From: Singulisphaera acidiphila DSM 18658
GTDB lineage: Bacteria; Planctomycetota; Planctomycetia; Isosphaerales; Isosphaeraceae
DNA: 64,000 nt
Direction of reading: 5' to 3'
Assembly (NCBI RefSeq): GCF_000242455.2
Contig: NC_019892.1
Span: 496,001 to 560,000, forward strand
The translations under genes were made by a program, and so were the position numbers. Below the pieces are notes generated by a model. The model did not search any database. It was not told the DNA's origin and saw nothing but the letters and a program-made list of their open reading frames with translations. Below are positions 8,720-17,300 of the stretch, in pieces; the first letter of the stretch is position 1; every line of letters starts with the position of its first letter.

Positions 8720-11311
8720 CTAATCGATATAGAGAAATTCGCTGGCGTTCAACAGGGCGTGGCAGAAGTCGACCCAACTGCTGGGATCGACCTCGAGCGA
8801 GGCGGATTCGCCGGGCTTGCAGGCTGCTCCTTCCCCGTCGGCCACCTCGGCTTTGGGGGGGGACTCAGGCTCGTCCTTCTCACCTTGATGGTGGAGGAAC
8901 ACGAGCGCTTCGGCTTGTTCGGCGGATGCCGGCTTTCGGCCGAAGGCCAGGCGATAGGCCAGCTCGATCCGCCCTTCGTCGTCGCCCGCCTCCTTCTGGA
9001 GCCGGGCGGCGAAGGCCTTGGCTCGGTCCAAGGTCCAGGAGCCGTTGATCATCAAGAGGGCCTGGATTGGTGTGACGGTGGCGTCGCGCTGGGGGGTTGT
9101 GATTGAGCCGTCGGGGGCGTCGAAGGCCTCGCCCAGCGGGTCGCGTTTGTTGCGCCTGACCTGGGAGTAGACGGTGCGTCGCGTTTGGTTGGCGTCCACG
9201 GCCGGGCCGCCGATCGCCAGGTCGAGCTCGCCGCTGACGGCCAGCATCGCGTCGCGAATCGGCTCGACGTCGAGCCGACGCGTGAGCCGGTGCCAGTGCA
9301 GCCGGTTCTCGGGGTCCTTCCGTCTCGCGACGGTCGCATCCGGGTGGCTGGCCGACTGGCGATAGGTGGCCGAGATCAGGATCAGCCGGTGCATCTGCTT
9401 GAGGCTCCAGCCGCGCGCGACGAACTCGGTCGTCAGCCAGTCGAGAAGCTCGGGATGGCTCGGGCGCTCGCCCAGCCGGCCGAAGTCGCTGGAGGTGCTG
9501 ACAAGCCCACGGCCGAAGTGGTACTGCCAGATCCGGTTGACGGCCACGCGGGTTGAGAGCGGGTTGTCAGGCCGGGTCAGCCAGCGCGCCAGTGCGGTGC
9601 GCCTGCCGGTCGATTGGGGGGCGGTCGACACGGGCTGGATCGTCGCCGGAGCGGGGTCGAGCAAGGTCAGGAAGCCGGGGTCGATCGTTTCTTTCTTCCG
9701 ATCCCCCGGGATCAGGGTCGGAGGCGCGATCGGTCCGACGTCGGTGGCGGTGAGCACGGGCGCGGGGGGAGTCGGCCGGTCGCGCTTGTGCTCGGCCAGT
9801 TGATTTTGCAAGGCGGTCCAGGCGTCCTTATCCTTGCCTTTCTTCATCTTGTCGGCGATCAGCTCGTATTCGTAAGTGACCTGGCGGTAGGCCAACTCGG
9901 CGAGTTGCTCTTCGAGCGGGGTTCGTTCGGCCTGCGGCTTGTTGATGATCGCCTGCATCTCGGCCGGGAACTTGTCGATGGCATCCTTGGTCGCCCTGTC
10001 GCGGTAGGGGTGTTCGAGGGCGGCGATCGCCGTGCGGGTCTCGGCCGTCTTGGCTTCCCAGGTCGCGAGCTTTTCCTGATACACCTGCCACTCGTGGCTG
10101 GTGGACAGGTTGAGGTCGTTGCGGGGGAGGATCGGGGTGAAGAAGGCCTGGAGCCGGTAGTAGTCTTTTTGCAGGATCGGGTCGAACTTGTGGTCGTGAC
10201 AGCGGGCACAGCCCATGCCGAGCCCGAGGAAGACGTCGCCGGTGACGTCGGTGATGTCGTTGACGATGGCCGACCACTGCGCTGGAACGTCGCGCTGGTT
10301 GTACTCGTAGGTGCCGAGCCGATAGTAGCCGACGGCGACCTTGAGCTCGGGGTTGCTGGGGTCGATCTCGTCGCCGGCCAGTTGCTCGGTGACGAAGCGG
10401 TCGTAGGGCCGGTCTTCGTTCAGCGCCTTGATCACGTAGTCGCGGTAGCGCCAGGCGTCGGGCCGGTAGGCGTCCGCGCGATAGCCGTCCGACTCGGCGT
10501 AGCGGACCAGGTCGAGCCAGTGCCGTCCCCAGCGCTCGCCGTAGCGAGGGCTGGCGAGCAGCCGGTCGACCAGGGTCTCATAGGCGTTGGCCCCTTTGTC
10601 AGCCGCAAACGCGTCGATCTCGGCCGGCGCGGGGGGGAGTCCCCACAAGTCGAATGTGAGCCGACGGATCAGGGCCTCGCGGTCTTGCTGAGGAGCCGGC
10701 GTCAGACCTTCGGCGTTGAGGCGGGCGAAGATGAATTGGTCGATCGCGTTGCGTGCCCAGCCGCCATCGTCCGTGCTCGGTACGTCGGGGCGTCGCAGGG
10801 GTTGGAACGACCAGAAGGCCCGGTCTTCGGCCGTGATCTTCGACTTCGGAGCCTGGGTGAGGGCTGAGGCCGAGGCGCCCGGATCGGTCGCCGGCCAGGG
10901 CAGGCCCATTTCGATCCACCGGGTCAGCGTCTCGCGCTGAGGGGGGCCGAGCTTGCCGTTGGGGGGCATCTCGGGCCCTTCGTAGTTGATTGCTTCGACG
11001 AGCAGGCTCTCCCCCGGCTTGCCGGGGACGACCGCCGGTCCGCTCTCGCCGCCGGCCAGGATCGCCGCCTTCGAGTCGAGCCGCAGCCCCCCCTTCTGTT
11101 TCTCCGGCCCGTGGCATTTCAGGCAGCTCGCGGCCAGGAGGGGGCGGACTTCCGTCTCGAAGAACTTGACCTGTTCGGGGCTGGCGGTGAGATCCCCTTG
11201 GTTGGCGAGCCCCTCGGACGCGATCCCGATCACCGCCGCGATGGTTGCCAGCATCACGCGGATCCGTCCTCGATCCGGGGCGGCGTCAGCCGAGTTTCTC
11301 ACCTTATCCAT
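8720..11311 (-). CDS. PSD1 and planctomycete cytochrome c domain-containing protein (PSCyt1-DUF1549-DUF1553)
   Basis: An 863-residue envelope protein. A signal/anchor (VMLATIAAVIGIASEGLANQ) precedes a PSCyt1 cytochrome-like domain with C63-xx-C66-H67 (SCLKCHGPEKQKGGLRLDS). DUF1549 (PSCyt2) spans about 180-390 and contains a second CxxCH (CARCHDHKFDP near 366). A coiled-coil-like linker (EKLATWEAKTAETRTAIAAL) leads to DUF1553 (PSD1), about 570-830, starting at ARWLTRPDNPLSTRVAVNRI and ending with the family's LLNASEFLYID tail. The two CxxCH motifs imply covalent c-type heme. It lies 169 bp upstream of the DUF1501 gene on the same strand; the pair is a planctomycete signature of unknown function. 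Confidence 0.93.
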   Translation of the reverse strand: MDKVRNSADAAPDRGRIRVMLATIAAVIGIASEGLANQGDLTASPEQVKFFETEVRPLLAASCLKCHGPEKQKGGLRLDSKAAILAGGESGPAVVPGKPGESLLVEAINYEGPEMPPNGKLGPPQRETLTRWIEMGLPWPATDPGASASALTQAPKSKITAEDRAFWSFQPLRRPDVPSTDDGGWARNAIDQFIFARLNAEGLTPAPQQDREALIRRLTFDLWGLPPAPAEIDAFAADKGANAYETLVDRLLASPRYGERWGRHWLDLVRYAESDGYRADAYRPDAWRYRDYVIKALNEDRPYDRFVTEQLAGDEIDPSNPELKVAVGYYRLGTYEYNQRDVPAQWSAIVNDITDVTGDVFLGLGMGCARCHDHKFDPILQKDYYRLQAFFTPILPRNDLNLSTSHEWQVYQEKLATWEAKTAETRTAIAALEHPYRDRATKDAIDKFPAEMQAIINKPQAERTPLEEQLAELAYRQVTYEYELIADKMKKGKDKDAWTALQNQLAEHKRDRPTPPAPVLTATDVGPIAPPTLIPGDRKKETIDPGFLTLLDPAPATIQPVSTAPQSTGRRTALARWLTRPDNPLSTRVAVNRIWQYHFGRGLVSTSSDFGRLGERPSHPELLDWLTTEFVARGWSLKQMHRLILISATYRQSASHPDATVARRKDPENRLHWHRLTRRLDVEPIRDAMLAVSGELDLAIGGPAVDANQTRRTVYSQVRRNKRDPLGEAFDAPDGSITTPQRDATVTPIQALLMINGSWTLDRAKAFAARLQKEAGDDEGRIELAYRLAFGRKPASAEQAEALVFLHHQGEKDEPESPPKAEVADGEGAACKPGESASLEVDPSSWVDFCHALLNASEFLYID

Positions 11312-11632
11312 CGGGTTGGGCTCCTCGACCGGATTTCGTCGGTGGCGTGTCTCGCCTTTGATCTTTCACAATAGGCAGGGTGGGCCCGGAAGAACCTTTA
11401 CGATAGTCAATCGGTCGACCCACGGCAACGGCTTCATTTTCGGATGTTTACGCGGCGGAGTCGGGTGCGATCGTGCCGGTCATCCCCGGCTCGTGCCTTC
11501 AGGGGAAGGACACGAGACCGATGGGATGACTTGCTTGAGCCCTGGACTTGCTTTTGCTTTAGTTATATTAGGCGGATCGTCGCTTTTTCGGGGCCCGCCC
11601 CGTTATTTTTAGCGTCAAATTGGCGGCAAGGC

Positions 11633-12859
11633 TCACTCGCCCGTCACCAATTCTTCGATACCGTCCGGCTTGGGGGGGATCCAGGAGGCGTCTCTGGGAG
11701 GGAAGAGGGCACGGAGGAGGGGCGGAGCGAGGAAGGTGGTGGCCATCACCATCAGGGTCACGGCGCTGAAGAGTTTGGCATCGAAGACGCCGCTGCTGAG
11801 TCCCATTTGCGCGAAGATGAGGCCGACTTCGCCCCGAGGGATCATCCCCACGCCGATGACGCTCTTCTTCCCTTTGAACCAAGGGGCGGCATAGCCGGCC
11901 GCGAACTTGCCGACCACCGCCACCAGGATGAGGAGGCTGCCGACGAGGAGCGTCGCATGGTTCGCCTGGTCCATCGGGTTGAACACGCGAATATCCACGG
12001 CGGCCCCGACCGAGACGAAGAACAAGGGGACGAAGAAGTTTCCGAGTTCCGTGACCCCATGCTCAACCTCACGGGCTTGGGGAGTCTTCGCCAGCAAGAG
12101 GCCCGCCGCAAACGCTCCGATGATGACAGCCGACCCGACCCGATCTGCCAGCCAGGCGAGTCCGAACGCGAGAATCAGGGCCAGGATCGTGGTCGTCCCC
12201 GGGAGGTCGATCTTGCCCACGAGCCGGACGAGTCGGGGCACGATCAGGCTTCCGACCAGCAGTGTCCCGAGCAGGAACCCGAAGGCGACGCCGGTGATCC
12301 TGGCGACGCTCATGATCGTGACCGACTCTCCGTTGGTGAGGGCGGCGATGACGGTCAAGATCACCAGGCCGATGACGTCGTCAATGACTGCGGCCCCGAG
12401 GATGATCTGGCTCTCCGGCTCTTGCAGTCGGCCCAGGTCGGAGAGGACGCGGGCCGTGATGCCGACGCTCGTGGCGGTGAGCGAAGCCCCGGCGACGAGC
12501 GCGACGAGGTTGGGGAGCCCGAGGAGCCGGCAGACAGCATAGCCCAGGGCGAACGGCAAGACGACGCCGACGGTGGCGACCGCCGCCGAGGCGCCGCCGA
12601 CCTTGACGAGCATCCGCAAGTCGGTCTCGAGGCCGATCGCGAAGAGGAGCAGGATCACCCCGAGCTCCGCCAGCAGATGGATGACGTCGACCTTGGGGTC
12701 GACCAGTCCCATGACTGACGCTCCGAGCAGCACACCGGCCACCAGCTCACCGAGGACGGTCGGTTGACCGATCGCCTTGGCCAACGCACCGCAAAGCCTG
12801 GCCGCGCTGAGCATGATGACAAGAAGTCCCAGAAATTGGGGGACATTCAGATGTTCCAT
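11633..12859 (-). CDS. CPA2-family cation:proton antiporter
   Basis: A 408-residue integral membrane protein with about 12-13 helices, the length of a bare Na_H_exchanger domain without the TrkA-N module found in KefB/KefC. The paired aspartates in GAAVIDDVIGLV (about residues 155-166) are the ion/proton-binding signature, and GMIPRGEVGLIFA carries the conserved basic residue of helix 10. The TATSVGITARVL stretch is the unwound helix 4 region. It should exchange Na+ or K+ for H+ across the cytoplasmic membrane. It is monocistronic; the start lies in an A/T-rich context with only a weak Shine-Dalgarno. Confidence 0.9.
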   Translation of the reverse strand: MEHLNVPQFLGLLVIMLSAARLCGALAKAIGQPTVLGELVAGVLLGASVMGLVDPKVDVIHLLAELGVILLLFAIGLETDLRMLVKVGGASAAVATVGVVLPFALGYAVCRLLGLPNLVALVAGASLTATSVGITARVLSDLGRLQEPESQIILGAAVIDDVIGLVILTVIAALTNGESVTIMSVARITGVAFGFLLGTLLVGSLIVPRLVRLVGKIDLPGTTTILALILAFGLAWLADRVGSAVIIGAFAAGLLLAKTPQAREVEHGVTELGNFFVPLFFVSVGAAVDIRVFNPMDQANHATLLVGSLLILVAVVGKFAAGYAAPWFKGKKSVIGVGMIPRGEVGLIFAQMGLSSGVFDAKLFSAVTLMVMATTFLAPPLLRALFPPRDASWIPPKPDGIEELVTGE

Positions 12860-13365
12860 GAAAGGCTTTCTTGTTGGTTTTATAAGTGAAGGGGCACGCT
12901 GTGGACCTCCTTGTCAGGGCGACAAGTTCACTGGGCCCGCCGAGCATGAGATCCATGAGTGTTGGGAGGGAAGCCAGACGGGTCAATGACTACCAGCCAC
13001 CACCATTGGTGATGAAGAGCTTCAGGTAGAGCTCGTTCTCGGAGACGGGATGTGTGCGGTTGTTTTGCATTCGACCGAGTGGACTGACAGCAGGATATCG
13101 ATGGCCCAGTCTCCTCTTGAGGCCATTCTAACGGAGTTTGCGGCCGCGATGAAGCACAACAGAAACGGACCGGTCGTCCTGAGCGTCTTGCGGCGACTCA
13201 ATCATCGCGACGAACCAGCCCGTCTGTTGGCGTTTGTCCGTGGGGCGAGATATGGTGGCCCACGGAACTGGCCGGCCCGAATTGCCCGGCATTCCCCGAT
13301 GTCGGTCGGCAGTGACCCGCCTGGAGTCTGCCCTTTTTTCTTGTTAACGAGGAGGGATTTGCCTG
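12860..13365. other. Divergent intergenic region
   Basis: This 506-bp spacer lies between the antiporter and the kelch gene, so it should carry both promoters. No recognised gene is present. A minus-strand frame ending at 12990 reads ENELYLKLFITNGGGW before a stop and resembles a protein C-terminus, but it has no readable upstream body. A plus-strand frame (13050-13433) overlaps the kelch gene out of frame and is not supported. Confidence 0.4.
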
Positions 13366-14376
13366 ATGAGATGGCGTCTAATCGTCCTGGCGAGCGTGGT
13401 GCTTTTCCCTGGCTCCGCTCCGGGCGAGGATAAGGTTCTTGACTGGGTGAAGGTCTCCGACAAGGCAGAATGGCAGGCGCGCGACTCCAGCGGCGAACTG
13501 GTTTATAAGGATCGCCTCTGGCTCCTCGGGGGCTGGTTCGACTCGTTCGCCTCTCCCCCTCGCGACGTCTGGAGCTCGTCCGACGGGAAGGCCTGGGACC
13601 TTGTGACCAAGGATGCCCCCTGGAAGTACAGCGACCTGCCGATGTCCCTCGTCTTCAACGACCGGATGTGGATGTTGGGAGGCTGGTACAACGGCCGACT
13701 CCCGGGGCATGGCGCCACCAACGAAGTCTGGTCGTCGACCGACGGCCTGAAGTGGGACTTGGTGACGAAAGAAGCGGGTTGGAGCCCTCGGCTTGCCGCT
13801 GGCGCGGTGGTATTCAAAGGTCGGATGTGGATCCTCGGCGGCACCGAAGACTATTACTTCGGCGACGACAAGAGCCCCAAGAATGACGTCTGGAGCTCGG
13901 CGGACGGCAAGGAATGGAGGCGGGAGGTGGCCAATGCCCCGTGGCCGCCTCGCGCTCACCACGCGGCGGTCGTCCACGACGGCAAGATCTGGATCCTTGG
14001 CGGCGGCAATTACACCCCGACCTATCACGCGCAGAATGATGTCTGGAGCTCGTCCGACGGGGTGAACTGGGAGCAGGTGACAGAGCATGCTCCCTGGAAC
14101 CCTCGGCTCTGGTTCTCCGCCGTGGTCCACCGCGACCGGATCTGGGTCCTGGGCGGCTGGTCGAACAACCCGTCGCAGAACTGGGGCGACGTCTGGTACT
14201 CGCAGAACGGTAAGGATTGGACCCAACTCCGGTCCAACGTGAGCTGGAAGGAGCGCCATGAGCATTCCGCCTACGTCTTCAAGGACAAGATCTGGGTGGC
14301 CGGTGGGCACGCCAGGCCGCTCAGCAGCGAGGTCTGGTCCCTCGACGTCCCGCCGACATTCTTTGAAAGTCGATGA
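13366..14376 (+). CDS. Secreted kelch-like beta-propeller protein
   Basis: A 336-residue exported protein. An AGGAGGG Shine-Dalgarno precedes the ATG at 13366, and residues 1-20 are a signal peptide (MRWRLIVLASVVLFPGSAPG). Five to six repeats of about 55 residues share MWMLGGW / WILGG, N-VWSSSDGK-W and APW--R, the galactose-oxidase central-domain/kelch style of beta-propeller. No Cu-binding Tyr/Cys/His set of galactose oxidase was recognised, so a binding role is more likely than oxidase activity. It is monocistronic. Confidence 0.82.
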   Translation: MRWRLIVLASVVLFPGSAPGEDKVLDWVKVSDKAEWQARDSSGELVYKDRLWLLGGWFDSFASPPRDVWSSSDGKAWDLVTKDAPWKYSDLPMSLVFNDRMWMLGGWYNGRLPGHGATNEVWSSTDGLKWDLVTKEAGWSPRLAAGAVVFKGRMWILGGTEDYYFGDDKSPKNDVWSSADGKEWRREVANAPWPPRAHHAAVVHDGKIWILGGGNYTPTYHAQNDVWSSSDGVNWEQVTEHAPWNPRLWFSAVVHRDRIWVLGGWSNNPSQNWGDVWYSQNGKDWTQLRSNVSWKERHEHSAYVFKDKIWVAGGHARPLSSEVWSLDVPPTFFESR

Positions 14377-14818
14377 ATAAATCTGCATCAGATCTCTGCG
14401 CGGCCTGGAGACCGGATGAACTTCAATGCCATCTAGACGATGTTGGCGATTTGCGAGCGTGCCGATTCACGGTTGGCCTGAGATTTCACGAGTGTTGCCG
14501 CGTAGTCGGCCGGGGGGCAACCACAGGTGCCGTTGGCCGTTGGCAGGCTGCGCTGGACGGTCCGCCAACCGGCGGCGAATGGCACCGTCGGTCGTCCGTT
14601 CTGTTGTTGCCGTCGCGGACTTTGGACCGTGTTGCGAAGGCGACGACAGATCCCATGTTTGCGCGACATGAGGTTGCCGAAGTGGAATCTGAGGAAATAA
14701 TTCGTCATAACGGATGCGAGAAGGAAGTTGCCTGCCTGGATGGGATCGGTCAAAATCGGAAGGATTCAAGTCTTTTCCGGGTCGCTGTTTTGCACTCAAC
14801 ACCTCGGAGTTGCACCTT
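14377..14818. other. Intergenic region without a recognised gene
   Basis: This 442-bp stretch separates the kelch gene from the YidB-like gene. Several frames are open only because of base composition and show no domain. The last ~100 bp presumably hold the promoter of the 14819 gene. GC-rich complementary segments around 14520-14600 could fold, but no defined RNA family is seen. Confidence 0.35.
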
Positions 14819-15256
14819 ATGGGCTTGCTTGACACGGTCAAGGGCCAGATCGCTGAGGCGGTCCAGAGCCAACTGGCCGGCATTCTTGGAGGATCGTCCA
14901 AGGAGGGTGAGGCAGGCATCCCGACGGCCGCCACGGATCATGTTGCTGAGGTTGTCGAGCAACAAGGACTGGGCAGCCTCTTGCAGAAGTTTCGCGAAGG
15001 GGGGTTAGGGGACGTGATGTCGTCCTGGGTCGGCAAAGGCGCCAACCTGCCGGTCTCGGGCGAGCAGATTCAACAGGCCTTGGGCTCCGACGTGGTCCAG
15101 AACCTCGCCGCCAAGATCGGGATTCCCACTGAACAGGCGGCGGCCCTGCTCTCTCACATCCTGCCTCACGCGGTCGATACGATGACTCCCGAAGGTCACG
15201 TCGCCGAGGATGAAGCGACTGTGGTTGTGCCCGAAACCTCATCTTCCGAAACTTGA
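14819..15256 (+). CDS. YidB-like (DUF937) protein
   Basis: A 145-residue protein matching the DUF937/YidB pattern: a helical start MGLLDTVKGQIAEAVQSQLA, the conserved GLGSLLQKFREGGLGDVMSS, WVGKGANLPVSGEQIQQALG and NLAAKIGIPTEQAAALLSHI, then LPHAVDTMTPEGHV. The upstream extension to 14714 is rejected because it lacks these features. The family is cytoplasmic with no proven role. The next gene (HhH protein, 15273) follows 16 bp later, so the two are probably cotranscribed. Confidence 0.85.
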   Translation: MGLLDTVKGQIAEAVQSQLAGILGGSSKEGEAGIPTAATDHVAEVVEQQGLGSLLQKFREGGLGDVMSSWVGKGANLPVSGEQIQQALGSDVVQNLAAKIGIPTEQAAALLSHILPHAVDTMTPEGHVAEDEATVVVPETSSSET

Positions 15257-15272
15257 AGAAACGGGGGCTTGA

Positions 15273-16232
15273 ATGTTTACCGGACGTCTCACGAAGTTCG
15301 CGGCCATGTCGACCTTGTTGAGTGTGGTCCTTGCGGGGGTTGGCACGGTGACTACCGGGCAGACTCCTTCCACCACCACGCAGCCCAAGGAGAAGCTCAA
15401 GGCTAAGGCCAAAGAGAAAGCGAAGGAAAAGGAGAGGGAGAAAGCGGCCGCCTCAGCGCCGCTCGACCTGAACAAGGCGAGCGCGGAGGAACTCGTTGAA
15501 CAACTTCCCGGTGTGGGCGAGGCCACAGCAAAGAAGATCGTGGCGGGCCGGCCTTATGCCAAGGTCGACGACCTGGCCAAGGCGGGGGTGCCCACCCGGA
15601 CGATCGATGGGATTCGGAGCCTGGTGACGGTCAGCCAGGCGCCGGCGGCTGACGAGACTCCGGCCAAGTCGAAGGTCGCGCGGAAGAAAGCGGCGACGAC
15701 CCCTGCCCCTGTTCTGGCGGCTCCGCTCGACCTGAACAAGGCGACTGAGGAGGAGCTTGCTGCGTCGTTGCCCGGCGTGGGCGAGGCCACGGCGAAGAAG
15801 ATCGTGACGGGCCGGCCTTATGCCAAGGTCGACGACCTGGCCAAGGCAGGGGTGCCGACGCGGACGATCGATGGGATCCGGAGCCTGGTGACGGTTAGCC
15901 AGGCCCCTGCGCCGGTTGTGGACGAGCCGGCAGCCAAGCCGAAGATGGCGCGGAAGAAGGCGGCAGCGGCTCCCGAACCGACCGCTTCCGAGCCGACCGT
16001 GGCCAAGAAGAAGGCAGCGGCCAAGGCCAAGGCCGCGCTGGCCCCGGGGCAGAAGGTGAATCTCAATACGGCGTCCAAGGAAGAACTCGACGTCCTGCCG
16101 GGGATTGGTCCGGTGCGCGCTCAGGCGATCATCGAGGGCCGCCCGTTCAAGAAGATCGAGGACATCAAGACGGTCAAAGGAATCAAAGAGATTGAGTTTG
16201 GAAAAATCAAGGACATGATCACTGTCGAATAG
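15273..16232 (+). CDS. Exported ComEA-like protein with three helix-hairpin-helix motifs
   Basis: A 319-residue protein: signal peptide (about 1-32), a Lys/Glu/Ala-rich linker (KAKAKEKAKEKEREKAAA), then three ComEA-type HhH units. Units one and two (about 63-123 and 151-211) share DLNKA--EEL---LPGVGEATAKKIV and PYAKVDDLAKAGVPTRTIDG almost exactly; unit three (about 260-319) is the more standard VNLNTASKEELDVLPGIGPV. Lys/Ala-rich spacers separate them. HhH motifs bind DNA backbone; ComEA tethers incoming DNA in competence, so a periplasmic DNA-binding role is plausible. Three units in one chain is unusual for ComEA, which has one. Confidence 0.82.
   Translation: MFTGRLTKFAAMSTLLSVVLAGVGTVTTGQTPSTTTQPKEKLKAKAKEKAKEKEREKAAASAPLDLNKASAEELVEQLPGVGEATAKKIVAGRPYAKVDDLAKAGVPTRTIDGIRSLVTVSQAPAADETPAKSKVARKKAATTPAPVLAAPLDLNKATEEELAASLPGVGEATAKKIVTGRPYAKVDDLAKAGVPTRTIDGIRSLVTVSQAPAPVVDEPAAKPKMARKKAAAAPEPTASEPTVAKKKAAAKAKAALAPGQKVNLNTASKEELDVLPGIGPVRAQAIIEGRPFKKIEDIKTVKGIKEIEFGKIKDMITVE
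15461..15910 (+). repeat. Internal direct duplication of about 185 bp, offset 264 bp
   Basis: Bases 15461-15646 and 15725-15910 are nearly identical, e.g. both carry CTTATGCCAAGGTCGACGAC and CGGACGATCGATGGGAT. The offset is 88 codons, so the frame is kept. Identity extends to synonymous sites, which points to recent duplication or gene conversion. Confidence 0.85.
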
Positions 16233-16266
16233 TTTTCTCGCCCCTCCTTGTTGCAATGCCAAGGTG

Positions 16267-16306
16267 AGGTCCCGCCCTGCCCTCTTTTTTTCGCAGGGTG
16301 GGACCT
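16267..16306 (+). terminator. Strong hairpin with a T-rich loop after the HhH gene
   Basis: A 14-bp stem (AGGTCCCGCCCTGC / GCAGGGTGGGACCT, one G-T wobble) encloses a 12-nt loop containing seven T residues. It starts 35 bp after the HhH stop and 70 bp before the S1 nuclease start. It probably ends the upstream transcript or acts as a leader hairpin. The T-run in the loop rather than after the stem is unusual. Confidence 0.55.
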
Positions 16307-16376
16307 CTGCCACTTCGGTACTCATCCGCGACTACGCGTCTCTGCTTTGTTTTTCCGCCTTGGGGGATCGTGTCAC

Positions 16377-17195
16377 ATGCGCTTGCCGCGAACAACTTCG
16401 GCCTGGCGATTCGCTCTCGTACTTTTAACGCTGGGACCTGCGTCGACGAGTTGGGCCTGGGGACCGCACGGCCATCGGATTGCCGCGCGGGTGGCCGAGG
16501 CCAGGCTCAATCCCGGGGCCCGTCGGGCCGTGAGCGAGTTACTGCTCAAGGGGGATACACTGGTGGATATCTCCACCTGGGCCGATCAGGACGGGCACGA
16601 CGCCGTGCCCGGAAGCGCCCCCTGGCACTATGTCAACGTACCGATCACGGCCACGCACTATGAGGATCGCTTCTGCTCGAACGGCAACTGCGTCGTCGCC
16701 AAGATCAAGCACTTCCGCTCGGTCCTGACCGACCGCCGCGCTCCCTTGCGCGAGCGGCAGCGGGCCTTGTTGTTCCTGGTCCATCTCGTGGAGGATGTTC
16801 ACCAGCCGTTGCATGTCGGCGATAACCACGACCGGGGTGGGAACCTGACCCAGATCCAGTTCCTGGGGGAAGGGACAAACCTTCATCGGCTCTGGGACTC
16901 GGGCCTGATCAACGAGATCGACCGCAACGAACGAGCCTGGGTCGAGCGGATCGAACCGCAGCTCACCAGGGAGAATATCCGAGCCTGGTCGCGTGGCAGC
17001 GTCGAGGATTGGGTGAACGAGAGCCTGGAAGATGCCAAGTCCGCCTATTTTTTCCCCGCCGGTGCGCGCCGGCCGATGGAAAGCGGTAGGCTTCTGGGCA
17101 AGGACTACGTGACTTTCGCTCGCCCGATTCTCGAACGGCGCCTCGCCCAGGCGGGGGTTCGTCTGGCCAATGAGCTGAATCACCTCTTCGAGTAA
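16377..17195 (+). CDS. S1/P1-type zinc-dependent nuclease, secreted
   Basis: A 272-residue secreted nuclease. The start at 16377 opens a signal peptide ending WAWGPHGHR, so the mature chain would begin with Trp followed by His, the N-terminal zinc ligands of S1/P1 nucleases. Further ligand motifs are present: STWADQDGHD, APWHYVNVP, LVHLVEDVHQPLHVGDNHDR and NLHRLWDSGLI. Fungal P1 and plant BFN nucleases use three Zn ions to cut single-stranded DNA/RNA and 3' phosphates. Here it would scavenge nucleic acid outside the cytoplasmic membrane. The gene follows a DNA-binding exported protein, a suggestive but unproven link. Confidence 0.9.
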   Translation: MRLPRTTSAWRFALVLLTLGPASTSWAWGPHGHRIAARVAEARLNPGARRAVSELLLKGDTLVDISTWADQDGHDAVPGSAPWHYVNVPITATHYEDRFCSNGNCVVAKIKHFRSVLTDRRAPLRERQRALLFLVHLVEDVHQPLHVGDNHDRGGNLTQIQFLGEGTNLHRLWDSGLINEIDRNERAWVERIEPQLTRENIRAWSRGSVEDWVNESLEDAKSAYFFPAGARRPMESGRLLGKDYVTFARPILERRLAQAGVRLANELNHLFE

Positions 17196-17232
17196 GGCGT
17201 TGGGGCCGTCAGTCCACCCGACAAGAGAAGAG

Positions 17233-17271
17233 GGCACGACCCATAAGAATCAGGTTATGCGTGGTCGTGCC
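17233..17271. terminator. Hairpin between convergent genes
   Basis: Inverted repeat GGCACGACC / GGTCGTGCC with inner ATAA/TTAT pairing lies between the S1 nuclease (plus) and sialidase (minus) stops. It probably terminates transcription in both directions. Confidence 0.6.
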
Positions 17272-17300
17272 AGACGTACAAGAGGACATGCCCCTGTTTG

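Noticed and set aside
12990..13080. A minus-strand protein-like end (ENELYLKLFITNGGGW, stop)
   Set aside because: It looks like a real C-terminus, possibly a decayed gene, but no upstream body can be read and no family was recognised, so it is not annotated.
13050..13433. A 127-codon plus-strand frame before the kelch gene
   Set aside because: It overlaps the signal-peptide-bearing kelch gene out of frame and shows no family features.
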